DNA of 64,000 nt, from contig NZ_JALKBF010000001.1 in NCBI RefSeq assembly GCF_023016085.1, positions 744,001 through 808,000 of the forward strand. Direction: 5' to 3'. Of the stretch, positions 17,154 to 24,794 are shown in pieces (the first letter of the stretch is position 1; every line of letters begins with the position of its first letter). The DNA is from Aliiroseovarius sp. F47248L (GTDB lineage Bacteria > Pseudomonadota > Alphaproteobacteria > Rhodobacterales > Rhodobacteraceae). The position numbers were made by a program, and so were the translations under genes. The notes under the pieces are model-generated. The model was not told the origin of the DNA. It saw nothing but the letters and a program-made list of their open reading frames with translations, and searched no databases.

Positions 17154-18391
17154 CCAACACCGTTCTTCTGGTTGATGATGATGCGATAGTGCGCGAGGCG
17201 CTGGGCCAGACGCTTCAACTGGATGGCCTGACCACGATCCTTGCCGGCAGCTATATCGAGGCCAAGGACCACATTGAGCCTGGCTTTGATGGCGTGATCC
17301 TGTCCGACATACGGATGCCGGGAAAGGATGGGTTTGCCTTGCTGGCACAGGCACGGGCGGTTGACCCAGAATTGCCGGTGATCTTGCTGACAGGAGAAGG
17401 GGACATTCCCACTGCTGTGCGCGGGATAAATGAGGGCGCGTTCGACTTTCTGGAAAAACCCTGCGAACCCGCCGCACTGTTGGCGGTTGTCGGGCGGGCC
17501 TTACGCACCCGTGCGCTGGTGCTTGAAAACCGCGCGCTGAAAGCCCGGGCAGAATCAGGTGATGCGGCGGCCCGCTTGTTGATTGGCGAAAGCACATTGG
17601 CCGAAGACCTGCGCAACAGGGTGCGCGCGGCAGCCCGCGCTCAGGCCGAGGTTCTGATCTGCGGCGAGCCGGGGTCCGGGACGTCGAAAGTGGCCGAGGT
17701 CGTGCACCTTCTATCCGGCGATGCCACGCGACCGTTCATCAAGCTGCCCGCCTCGGGGCTTACGTCAGATGCGCTTGAAGCGGCATTTTCCCGCGCCGAA
17801 GGCGGCACGCTCTTTCTGGATGAGGTGGCTGCGCTTGAGGGCTCAACGCAATACCTGCTGCTGGACCTGTTGGACCGGGCGAGCAAGACGCGGGTAGTGG
17901 CAGGCACCTATCGCGATCTGAAGGCCGAGGTTGGTGCGGGCCGGTTCAACCCGGATCTGTTCTACAAGCTCGACGTGCTGCGGATCCGCATCCCGGCACT
18001 TCGTGAACGTAAAGACGATATCCCGGTCTTGTTTCGCCACTATGTGTCCATTGCCAGCGAACAGGCGGCACTGACCCCGCCCGAGATAGAGCATGATGTC
18101 ATTGCGCATTTGATGGCGCAGGAGTGGACCGGCAACGCGCGAGCGCTAATGAACGCCGCCATGCGGTTCGCAATGGGGCTGGGATTGGCAGATGTTGAGG
18201 GTGGGGCGTCTGATGCCCGGCCCGGCCTGGCTGAGCAGTTGGCGCAAGTCGAAAGGTCGTTGCTGATTGAGGCCCTCAGACGGCATAGCGGAGGCGCCTC
18301 CGCAGCCGCGCGCGAACTACAACTGCCGCGAAAGACATTTTATGACAAGCTGGCTCGGCACAAGATTCGACCGGAATCCTATCGGCCATAA
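17150..18391 (+). CDS. dctD: DctD-type response regulator with eroded AAA+ domain
   Basis: A 413-residue protein: receiver domain with phospho-acceptor Asp53 (LSDIRMPGKDG) and Lys103 (FLEKP), an AAA+ domain and a Fis-type helix-turn-helix (SAAARELQLPRKTFYDKLAR). The Walker B GGTLFLDEV (218-226) is kept. However the Walker A reads GEPGSGTS (172-179) where GETGSGKE is expected, so the nucleotide-binding lysine is gone. The GAFTGA sigma-54 contact loop is deleted: LTSDALEAAF runs directly into SRAEGGTLFLDE. The sensor I region reads AGTY. The protein is about 45 residues shorter than rhizobial DctD. It probably controls dctPQM, but by a route that may not need ATP-driven sigma-54 remodelling. 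Confidence 0.9.
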   Translation: MTNTVLLVDDDAIVREALGQTLQLDGLTTILAGSYIEAKDHIEPGFDGVILSDIRMPGKDGFALLAQARAVDPELPVILLTGEGDIPTAVRGINEGAFDFLEKPCEPAALLAVVGRALRTRALVLENRALKARAESGDAAARLLIGESTLAEDLRNRVRAAARAQAEVLICGEPGSGTSKVAEVVHLLSGDATRPFIKLPASGLTSDALEAAFSRAEGGTLFLDEVAALEGSTQYLLLDLLDRASKTRVVAGTYRDLKAEVGAGRFNPDLFYKLDVLRIRIPALRERKDDIPVLFRHYVSIASEQAALTPPEIEHDVIAHLMAQEWTGNARALMNAAMRFAMGLGLADVEGGASDARPGLAEQLAQVERSLLIEALRRHSGGASAAARELQLPRKTFYDKLARHKIRPESYRP

Positions 18392-18392
18392 T

Positions 18393-18410
18393 TGTGCGGA
18401 TTTCCGCACA
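18393..18410 (+). promoter_or_regulatory. Perfect palindrome, probable DctD-binding site 1
   Basis: TGTGCGGA and TCCGCACA are separated by TT. The sequence closely resembles the upstream activator sequences described for rhizobial DctD at dctA. It begins immediately after the dctD stop codon and lies about 235 bp before dctP. Confidence 0.75.
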
Positions 18411-18425
18411 GGGGCTTGGCTTGGA

Positions 18426-18443
18426 TGTGCGGTCATCCGCTCA
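18426..18443 (+). promoter_or_regulatory. Imperfect palindrome, probable DctD-binding site 2
   Basis: TGTGCGGT-CA-TCCGCTCA is a degenerate copy of site 1. The centres are 33 bp apart, about three helical turns, so both sites face the same side of the DNA. This tandem arrangement is usual for response regulators of the NtrC class. Confidence 0.65.
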
Positions 18444-18564
18444 CTCTGTAAGCGATCAATAGTTGCGGTGCATAAAGTTTGCCGCTTAAGGAGCGGAAAA
18501 GTAGAAATAATATTCTGATTTCACATCTGCGTGATTGTTTTTTCTTGGTGAAGCGGCGGAACCG

Positions 18565-18580
18565 TGGCCCAATGGATGCA
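18565..18580 (+). promoter_or_regulatory. Sigma-54-like promoter element before dctP
   Basis: TGGCCCAATGGATGCA has GG and GC ten bases apart and matches the TGGCAC-N5-TTGCA consensus except at two positions. It lies 47 bp before the dctP ATG and about 130-170 bp after the two DctD-type sites, a normal enhancer spacing. It may be a true sigma-54 promoter, a relic, or chance. The loss of the GAFTGA loop in the local DctD argues against simple sigma-54 activation. Confidence 0.4.
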
Positions 18581-18627
18581 GGCGCCCAACCGGGCTGCCG
18601 GAGGATATCTGTCTGGGAGGACACCTT

Positions 18628-19635
18628 ATGAAATTCCTGACCATGGCCGTTTCGGCGATCGCGCTGACGGCAACTGTGAACACCGCAACCGCTGCATGTG
18701 ACGAAGGCGAGATTGTCATCAAGTTCAGCCACGTCACCAACTCTGACAAACATCCCAAGGGCATCGCGGCTTCGCTGCTGTCCGATCGCGTAAATGAAGA
18801 AATGAACGGCAAGGCTTGCATGGAAGTCTATCCGAACTCGACCCTCTATAACGACGACCAGGTGCTTGAAGCGATGTTGCAAGGCGACGTTCAGCTGGCC
18901 GCGCCGTCGCTGTCGAAATTCGAAGCCTTCACCAAACAATTCCGTATCTTTGATCTGCCGTTCATGTTCAAGAACATGGAGGCGGTAGACGCCTTCCAAA
19001 TGTCTGAAACTGGTCAGGCGATGAAGGAATCCATGGCACGTCGCGGCTTGTTAGGACTGGATTTCTGGCACAATGGTATGAAGCAATTCTCGGCTAACAA
19101 GCCGCTGATTGAGCCGACCGATGCTGCGGGCCTGAAATTCCGCGTGCAGCCGTCTGACGTGCTGGTGGCGCAGATGCAGGCCTTGGGTGCAAGCCCGCAG
19201 CCGATGGCATTCTCGGAAGTCTATGGCGCGCTGCAACAGGGCGTTGTCGATGGTCAAGAGAACACCTGGTCGAACATCTATGGTAAGAAGTTCTTCGAAG
19301 TGCAGGATGGCACGACGGAAACCAACCACGGCGTGTTGGATTATCTGGTCGTGACCAATATCGATTGGTGGGAAGGTCTGGACGCGGATGTTCGCGACCA
19401 ACTGGCGACCATCATGCACGAGGTCACTGCAACGCGGAACGCCGCCGTAGGCGAGGTTGACGCCGAAGCCCGTCAGGCTGTTCTGGATGCGGGCGGTGAG
19501 ATTCGCGAGCTGACAGACGAACAGCGGCAGGCATGGGTTGACGCGATGAAGCCAGTCTGGAGCCAGTTTGAAGCTGATGTCGGCGCCGAGAACATCTCAG
19601 CCGCTCAAGAAATCAACATGCAGTTGACACACTAA
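18628..19635 (+). CDS. dctP: TRAP transporter solute-binding protein DctP
   Basis: A 335-residue periplasmic protein with a signal peptide (MKFLTMAVSAIALTATVNTA, cleaved close to ATAA). It has the DctP family fold: EIVIKFSHVTNSDKHPKG at the mature N-terminus, then KFRVQPSDVLVAQMQALGAS with the conserved arginine that binds the substrate carboxylate, and GVVDGQENTWSNIY. It captures C4-dicarboxylates such as malate, succinate or fumarate and hands them to DctQM. GGGAGG lies eight bases before the ATG. It follows dctBD and their binding sites, supporting the C4-dicarboxylate assignment. Confidence 0.93.
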   Translation: MKFLTMAVSAIALTATVNTATAACDEGEIVIKFSHVTNSDKHPKGIAASLLSDRVNEEMNGKACMEVYPNSTLYNDDQVLEAMLQGDVQLAAPSLSKFEAFTKQFRIFDLPFMFKNMEAVDAFQMSETGQAMKESMARRGLLGLDFWHNGMKQFSANKPLIEPTDAAGLKFRVQPSDVLVAQMQALGASPQPMAFSEVYGALQQGVVDGQENTWSNIYGKKFFEVQDGTTETNHGVLDYLVVTNIDWWEGLDADVRDQLATIMHEVTATRNAAVGEVDAEARQAVLDAGGEIRELTDEQRQAWVDAMKPVWSQFEADVGAENISAAQEINMQLTH

Positions 19636-19641
19636 CAATCA

Positions 19642-19668
19642 GGGGCCCGCGCATCATGCTCGGGCCCC
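19642..19668 (+). other. GC-rich stem-loop between dctP and dctQ
   Basis: GGGGCCCG pairs with CGGGCCCC over an 11-base loop, six bases after the dctP stop. No T-run follows, so it is more likely an mRNA-stabilising or partial attenuating hairpin that lets the binding protein be made in excess over the membrane subunits. Confidence 0.6.
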
Positions 19669-19743
19669 CATTGTATCCCACCTTTGCGCCTCAATCTTGA
19701 CCCTAGGTAAGAAGCGCCCCCTGCAACATGGGAAGGGACAGCC

Positions 19744-20403
19744 ATGAGCACACATTCTAACAATTCAAACGGGTTCGAGGAGACGGTGATCGCCATCATC
19801 CTTGGCCTTATGACGATGATCACATTTGTGAATGTGGTCCTGCGATATGTATTCAACTCATCCCTGATATGGGGGCTTGAGGTAACACTTATTCTGTTTG
19901 CATGGCTGGTACTGCTTGGCGTCAGCTACGGCGTAAAAGTTACGGCCCATCTGGGCGTCGACGCGCTGACCAATCTGCTGCCCGAAGGGCCACGGCGCGT
20001 TCTGGCGCTGATCGCTGCCGCGATCTGTATCATATATACCTTCCTTCTGTTGAAAGGTGCTTGGGATTACTGGGCACCCTATGCCGCGCTCGATCGCACA
20101 TCGGGCAGGTGGTTCCCTACCGGCTTCGAGCAAACCCGCGATCAGGCATGGTACATCACCGATCAGGTGCCGATGCCTGACTTCCTGCGCTTTCTGGAGG
20201 GCTGGATCAATCAAGGTGAGACCTATGACAAATTGCCCCGCGTGATCCCCTATGCCGTTCTGCCGTTTGGCGTTGCACTACTGCTGTTTCGGTTCATTCA
20301 GGCAACCATCCGGATCTGGCGCGGCCAGCAAGACAGCCTGATTGTCAGCCACGAAGTGGAAGACGATATCGAACAGCTGCAAGACAAGCCAGAGGAGGCA
20401 TAA
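19744..20403 (+). CDS. dctQ: TRAP transporter small membrane subunit DctQ
   Basis: A 219-residue inner-membrane protein with four hydrophobic helices. The family motif at the second helix is NSSLIWGLEVTLILFAWLVL, followed by GVSYGVKVTAHLGVDAL. A soluble insertion at about residues 105-165 (ASLDRTSG-like through DKLPRV) makes it longer than the commonest DctQ, as in other roseobacter C4-dicarboxylate systems. It pairs with DctM. GGGAAGGGA precedes the ATG, and the gene is three bases from dctM. Confidence 0.9.
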   Translation: MSTHSNNSNGFEETVIAIILGLMTMITFVNVVLRYVFNSSLIWGLEVTLILFAWLVLLGVSYGVKVTAHLGVDALTNLLPEGPRRVLALIAAAICIIYTFLLLKGAWDYWAPYAALDRTSGRWFPTGFEQTRDQAWYITDQVPMPDFLRFLEGWINQGETYDKLPRVIPYAVLPFGVALLLFRFIQATIRIWRGQQDSLIVSHEVEDDIEQLQDKPEEA

Positions 20404-20406
20404 GCC

Positions 20407-21798
20407 ATGGACGTCCTATTCCTTTTTGCGATGGTCGTCGGGTTTCTGATGATCGGCGTGCCGATTGCGATTGCTCTTGGCATGAGCTCGATCATCTTCC
20501 TGTTGCTGTTCTCAGACACATCGCTCGCATCGGTTGCGCAGAGTTTCTATCAGGCCGAAGCCGGGCACTATACCCTGCTGGCGATCCCGTTCTTCATCTT
20601 GGCGTCCAGCTTCATGTCGACCGGTGGTGTGGCTGCGCGGATCATCCGCTTCTCGATTGCATGTGTAGGGCATTTCCGTGGCGGTTTGGCAATCGCAGGC
20701 GTTTTTGCTTGCATGTTGTTTGCAGCGCTCTCCGGCTCAAGCCCAGCCACCGTGGTTGCCATCGGGACAATCGTCATCGCGGCGATGCGTCAAGTTGGTT
20801 ACACCAAGGATTTCGCCGCAGGCGTCATCTGTAACGCCGGTACGCTGGGCATCCTGATCCCTCCATCCATCGTGATGGTGGTCTATGCGTCAGCGGTCGA
20901 GGTGTCGGTAGGCCGGATGTTCCTGGCCGGTGTCATCCCCGGCATCATGGCCGGTGTCATGCTGATGATCGCGATCTATGTGATCGCGACGATCAAGGAC
21001 ATGCCCAAAGGCGATTTTGCAGGCTGGAAAGAGATCCTCGCCAGCTTCTCGGACGCGTTGTGGGGCCTGCTTTTGATCGTCATCATCATGGTCGGTATCT
21101 ACGGCATTCCCGGCATTACCGGGGCTTTGTTTACTCCGACCGAAGCCGCCGCCGTGGCATCAGTCTATGCATTCCTCGTGGCCACATTCATCTATCGTGA
21201 CATGGGGCCGCTGGCGGACAAGGGCGAGGGCAAGAAGAACCTGCTGCAAAAGCCGCAAGCTCTGATCACGGCCTTTTTCCATGCCGATACACGCCGAACC
21301 CTGTTTGATGCGGGCAAGCTGACCATCACGCTGATGTTCATCATCGCCAACGCGCTGATCCTGAAGCATGTGCTGACGGACGAGCAGATCCCGCAACAGA
21401 TCGCAGGTGCGATGCTTTCGGCGGGCTTTGGCAAGATCATGTTCCTGATCATCGTGAACATTATCCTGCTGATCGGCGGGCAGTTCATGGAGCCGTCTGG
21501 CCTGATCGTGATTGTGGCGCCTTTGGTGTTCCCGATTGCCATCGAGCTTGGTGTCGACCCGATCCATCTTGGCATCATCATGGTGGTCAACATGGAGATC
21601 GGGATGATCACGCCACCTGTCGGGTTGAACCTGTTCGTGACATCCGGGGTTGCCGGGATGCCGATGATGAGGGTGGTGAAGGCCGCATTGCCCTTCCTGG
21701 CCGTGCTGTTCGTGTTCCTGATCATGGTCACATATATCCCGTTCCTGTCCACATGGTTGCCGACCACGCTTATGGGACCAGAGATCATTACGAAATAA
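20407..21798 (+). CDS. dctM: TRAP transporter large membrane subunit DctM
   Basis: A 463-residue inner-membrane protein of 12-13 helices, the sodium-coupled translocating subunit of the DctPQM uptake system. Family blocks include IPFFILASSFMSTGGVAARI, ALSGSSPATVVAIGTI and GILIPPSIVMVVYA near the N-terminus and MEIGMITPPVGLNLFVTSG near the C-terminus. A polar cytoplasmic loop with KGEGKKNLLQKP is longer than in minimal DctM proteins. It is last in the operon and is followed by a strong terminator. Confidence 0.93.
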   Translation: MDVLFLFAMVVGFLMIGVPIAIALGMSSIIFLLLFSDTSLASVAQSFYQAEAGHYTLLAIPFFILASSFMSTGGVAARIIRFSIACVGHFRGGLAIAGVFACMLFAALSGSSPATVVAIGTIVIAAMRQVGYTKDFAAGVICNAGTLGILIPPSIVMVVYASAVEVSVGRMFLAGVIPGIMAGVMLMIAIYVIATIKDMPKGDFAGWKEILASFSDALWGLLLIVIIMVGIYGIPGITGALFTPTEAAAVASVYAFLVATFIYRDMGPLADKGEGKKNLLQKPQALITAFFHADTRRTLFDAGKLTITLMFIIANALILKHVLTDEQIPQQIAGAMLSAGFGKIMFLIIVNIILLIGGQFMEPSGLIVIVAPLVFPIAIELGVDPIHLGIIMVVNMEIGMITPPVGLNLFVTSGVAGMPMMRVVKAALPFLAVLFVFLIMVTYIPFLSTWLPTTLMGPEIITK

Positions 21799-21838
21799 GA
21801 AAGGGCGGGCTGCATATGCGGCCCACCCTTCAAAACAC

Positions 21839-21865
21839 AACGCCGGGCGTGATGCGCCCGGCGTT
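21839..21865 (+). terminator. Rho-independent terminator of the dct operon
   Basis: AACGCCGGGCG pairs with CGCCCGGCGTT over a five-base loop. A weaker hairpin (AAGGGCGGGC/GCCCACCCTT, 21800-21830) stands just before it. Confidence 0.85.
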
Positions 21866-21923
21866 TACCGTTTCACTCGCTAACATCATGGGTTTAACAC
21901 CCAATAGTTGCGATTTACTGAAC

Positions 21924-22118
21924 TCAGTTTTTCAGTTTGCAGGTGTTGATCCCCAGCAATGTATAAAGGCCACAAAAACCCAAAGCACCGGTTGCCAGCG
22001 GCACGATGCCGATCAGTGCCCAAATCGGGCCGTCTGCAAAGAAATACCAGCCCAGCAGGGCGAGGCCAATCACAACACGCACGATACGGTCAATGTTACC
22101 AGTGTTTGTCTTGAACAT
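21924..22118 (-). CDS. DUF2892 (YgaP-type) small membrane protein
   Basis: A 64-residue protein. MFKTNTGNIDRIVRVVIGLA opens the DUF2892 domain, with two hydrophobic helices and the ending GALGFCGLYTLLGINTCKL that holds two conserved cysteines. In YgaP this domain is fused to a rhodanese and takes part in sulfur handling; here it is alone. AAGGAG lies eight bases before the ATG at 22118. A CRP-like palindrome is 53 bp upstream, and the Crp/Fnr regulator gene ends just before it on the same strand, so regulation by that neighbour is likely. Confidence 0.85.
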   Translation of the reverse strand: MFKTNTGNIDRIVRVVIGLALLGWYFFADGPIWALIGIVPLATGALGFCGLYTLLGINTCKLKN

Positions 22119-22170
22119 GTCTAGCTCCTTTTCCAGTTGCCTCACCTTATAGATGGGGTGTCGCAAAGGC

Positions 22171-22187
22171 ATGTGACGTGGTCACAT
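22171..22187 (-). promoter_or_regulatory. CRP-like palindrome between the Crp/Fnr gene and DUF2892
   Basis: ATGTGAC-GTG-GTCACAT is a perfect 7-bp inverted repeat. Its TGTGA-N5-TCACA core differs from the CRP consensus by one base of spacing. It is placed to control the DUF2892 gene. Confidence 0.6.
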
Positions 22188-22196
22188 AAAAAAGGG

Positions 22197-22856
22197 TCAA
22201 AATGCCGCGCCTCGCACGACTTCGTTTAACGCTTTCCGGTTAAGGATCGTGACCACGCCGCGTTCGTGGCTCAGGCAACCGGTCTGCGCCAGTTTTTCCA
22301 GCCGTCGCGACACCACTTCGCGCGCGGTGCCGATGGCGGTCGCCATTTCGGCTTGGGTCATGTGCAAACATCCGTCCGGGCCGGAACGGTCAAGGATCAG
22401 GGCAGCCAGACGCGCCTCGACAGACATGAAGGACACGTTTTCGATCAGTTGCATCATGGATTGCATCCGTTCCGCAAACGCACCAAAGACAAGCCGCCGA
22501 AAACCGGGCGAGCTGTCGAGCAGGGCAAAGAACACGTCGCGGGGGATAATAACCAAGCGCGCGGGCGTTTCTGCCATCGCTTCAGCCGTATAGGCGTCGC
22601 CACCCAGCAAGCCTAATGTGGACTGGATGCAGCTTTGGCCCGGTGCCACGCGATAAAGCAGGATGTCGCGTCCATTCGGGCCGATCAGGTTTACATCCAT
22701 CTGACCAGACAGCATCACAACGTAGCCTTTGACCGCTTCACCCGGGCAGAACAGAACAGCGCCTTTGGGCACCTCGACAGGGGACAGGGTGTCCAGAAGT
22801 GCGCGCGCGGGCGCATCCAGATCAGTTATTTTGTCACTGTCTTGGGTCCAACTCAT
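22197..22856 (-). CDS. Crp/Fnr family transcriptional regulator
   Basis: A 219-residue regulator. A cyclic-nucleotide-binding-like beta barrel (GAVLFCPGEAVKGYVVMLSG, then ILLYRVAPGQSCIQSTLGLLG) is followed by a dimer helix and a Crp-type winged helix (LHMTQAEMATAIGTAREVVS, RRLEKLAQTG). It lacks the FNR N-terminal cysteine cluster, so it is not a classical oxygen sensor; Cys37 and Cys78 might act as redox or sulfur sensors, as in some Crp/Fnr regulators of sulfur genes, which is inference. It lies upstream of DUF2892 on the same strand. Confidence 0.9.
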   Translation of the reverse strand: MSWTQDSDKITDLDAPARALLDTLSPVEVPKGAVLFCPGEAVKGYVVMLSGQMDVNLIGPNGRDILLYRVAPGQSCIQSTLGLLGGDAYTAEAMAETPARLVIIPRDVFFALLDSSPGFRRLVFGAFAERMQSMMQLIENVSFMSVEARLAALILDRSGPDGCLHMTQAEMATAIGTAREVVSRRLEKLAQTGCLSHERGVVTILNRKALNEVVRGAAF

Positions 22857-22881
22857 AGCTCTAGACTAGGCGGTTTGAACC

Positions 22882-23754
22882 TTAGCTGCGACCGCGTTTT
22901 TCAAACCGCGGCAACATGGCGGAAAAGTCCATGCCCTTGCCGTCTTCGTCTTCTACAAACTGGGTGTAAAGCGCTGTTGCAGCTTGTCCCAGAGGGGTGT
23001 CGGCATCGGCGGCCTCAGCGGCCTGTTGGCTCAGGCGCAGGTCTTTCAGCATCAATTCAGCCGCGAAACCGGGTTTATAATCATTGTCGGCGGGCGATTG
23101 CGGGCCAACTCCGGGGGCCGGGCAGTAGGCATTCATCGACCAGCTATAGCCGGACGAGGTGGACACAACGTCAAACATCTTCTGACGGTCCAGCCCCAGC
23201 TTGTCGGCCAGCGCGAAGGCCTCACATGTGCCGATCATGGTGATTCCAAGGATCATGTTGTTGCAGATCTTGGCCGCTTGGCCTGCGCCGCTGTCACCGC
23301 AATGCACGGCCTTTTGACCCATAATGTCGAACAGAGGTTCTGCCTTGGCAAACGCCTCGGCCGAGCCGCCGGCCATGAAGGTCAATGTGCCGCCAGATGC
23401 GCCGCCCACACCGCCCGAGACGGGGGCGTCGACTGGCAGAAGACCCGCGTCCGAGGCTTGCTTGGCCACGTCGCGGGCGCTTTCCACATCGACGGTCGAG
23501 CAGTCGACGAAAGCGGTGCCGTTGTCCATCGCGGGGACGATCTCGTTCGCCACGGCGCGCAGAATCTGGCCATTGGGCAGCATGGTGATCACCACGTCTT
23601 GCCCCTTGGCCGCTTCAGCGCCCGATGCAGCCATGGTGACGCCTTCGATTTCAACGGGCGCCATGTCGAAGCCTGTGACCTCGTGGCCAGCCTTGGCAAG
23701 GTTTGCAGCCATCGGGCCGCCCATGTTGCCCAGTCCGATAAATCCGATTTTCAT
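22882..23754 (-). CDS. mmsB: 3-hydroxyisobutyrate dehydrogenase
   Basis: A 290-residue NAD-dependent enzyme that oxidises 3-hydroxyisobutyrate to methylmalonate semialdehyde in valine breakdown. The N-terminal Rossmann block is KIGFIGLGNMGGPMAANLAK, the substrate block is DAPVSGGVGGASGGTLTFM, and the catalytic lysine region is GAGQAAKICNNMILG. All are complete. It is the last gene of the acd-hydrolase-mmsB operon, 11 bp after the hydrolase. Context makes mmsB preferred over the related glyoxylate or tartronate reductases. Confidence 0.93.
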   Translation of the reverse strand: MKIGFIGLGNMGGPMAANLAKAGHEVTGFDMAPVEIEGVTMAASGAEAAKGQDVVITMLPNGQILRAVANEIVPAMDNGTAFVDCSTVDVESARDVAKQASDAGLLPVDAPVSGGVGGASGGTLTFMAGGSAEAFAKAEPLFDIMGQKAVHCGDSGAGQAAKICNNMILGITMIGTCEAFALADKLGLDRQKMFDVVSTSSGYSWSMNAYCPAPGVGPQSPADNDYKPGFAAELMLKDLRLSQQAAEAADADTPLGQAATALYTQFVEDEDGKGMDFSAMLPRFEKRGRS

Positions 23755-23765
23755 GGCAGGTCTCC

Positions 23766-24794
23766 TTAAAATGTCAGTTCGTTGTCGCCCAGCGGGGCCA
23801 GCATGGCGTTGACCGCGTGCTCGGGCAGGGTGTCCAGATCGTGTTTCCAGCGTGGGGTGCGGTCCTTGTCGATCACGGCGGCCCGGATGCCTTCCATCAA
23901 GTCCGATTGTTCGAGCGCACGATAGACAAAGCGGTATTCCAGTTCCAGCGACGCTCGCACGTCATAGGTTGTGGACAGGCGGCGGATGATGTCGACAGTG
24001 CAGGCCATGGACAAGGGAGAGTTGCGGCCCAGGACTTCAAGCGCGTTGGTAGCAAAGACGCTGTCCTCTACTCGCAGTGAAGCGACAATCGCGCCCAGAC
24101 TTCCGCCACCGAAATGCGCGTCGATCATTGGTTGCATGGCCGACAGGTTGCCAGGGATGGCGGGGATCGCGGCCTCGTTGATGTGGCTCGGGTCGCCAGT
24201 GCCGATCAGATCCGCCTTTAGCGCGGGCCATTCCGCCTGCGGGATCACATAATCCGCAAAACCAGCGTGGATCGCATCGCCCGGTGCCATGCGTGCGCCG
24301 GTCATACCGATATAGGTGCCCATATGCCCCGGCGCGCGAGCCAGGATCAGCGATCCGCCCACATCCGGCACCAGCCCGATGCCACATTCCGGCATCGCCA
24401 TGCGCGACGACCGCGCCATGATCCGGTGGGACGCATGACAGCCCACGCCGACACCGCCGCCCATAGTGAAGCCTTGCATGAAGCTGACGATGGGTTTGGG
24501 GAATTCAAACAGCCGCGCATTCATCCGGTATTCGTCGCGCCAGAAATTCTGCGCGCGGGTGGGGTCGCCAGACTGGCCGATCTCGTAAATCTCGCGGATG
24601 TCGCCGCCGGCACAGAAGGCGCGGTCGCCCTCGGCGTCGATCACGATCAGCGCGACCTCGTCGTCGTCGATCCAGTCGATAAGGGCCGCATCAATTGCCA
24701 AACACATGTCGTAAGACAGTGCATTCAAGGCTTCGGGGCGGGTCAGGGTGATCCGCCCGGCTTTGCCTTCTTTCCGGATCGAGATGTCAGACAT
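23766..24794 (-). CDS. 3-hydroxyisobutyryl-CoA hydrolase
   Basis: A 342-residue member of the enoyl-CoA hydratase superfamily. The HIBYL-CoA hydrolase pattern is visible: AFCAGGDIREIYE for the oxyanion hole, SFMQGFTMGGGVGVGCHASH with the second oxyanion glycine, and MPECGIGLVPDVGGSL, where Glu and Asp are catalytic, as in the human HIBCH enzyme. It releases CoA from 3-hydroxyisobutyryl-CoA in valine degradation. Its start overlaps the stop of the acyl-CoA dehydrogenase by one base, and mmsB follows, which supports this assignment over a plain crotonase. Confidence 0.92.
   Translation of the reverse strand: MSDISIRKEGKAGRITLTRPEALNALSYDMCLAIDAALIDWIDDDEVALIVIDAEGDRAFCAGGDIREIYEIGQSGDPTRAQNFWRDEYRMNARLFEFPKPIVSFMQGFTMGGGVGVGCHASHRIMARSSRMAMPECGIGLVPDVGGSLILARAPGHMGTYIGMTGARMAPGDAIHAGFADYVIPQAEWPALKADLIGTGDPSHINEAAIPAIPGNLSAMQPMIDAHFGGGSLGAIVASLRVEDSVFATNALEVLGRNSPLSMACTVDIIRRLSTTYDVRASLELEYRFVYRALEQSDLMEGIRAAVIDKDRTPRWKHDLDTLPEHAVNAMLAPLGDNELTF

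Noticed and set aside
18452-18474. Another sigma-54-like sequence (TTGCGGTGCATAAAGTTTGC)
   Set aside because: GG and GC are 12 bases apart rather than 10.
22197-22856. Oxygen-sensing FNR protein
   Set aside because: The cysteine cluster at the N-terminus is absent, so only the general Crp/Fnr family is supported.
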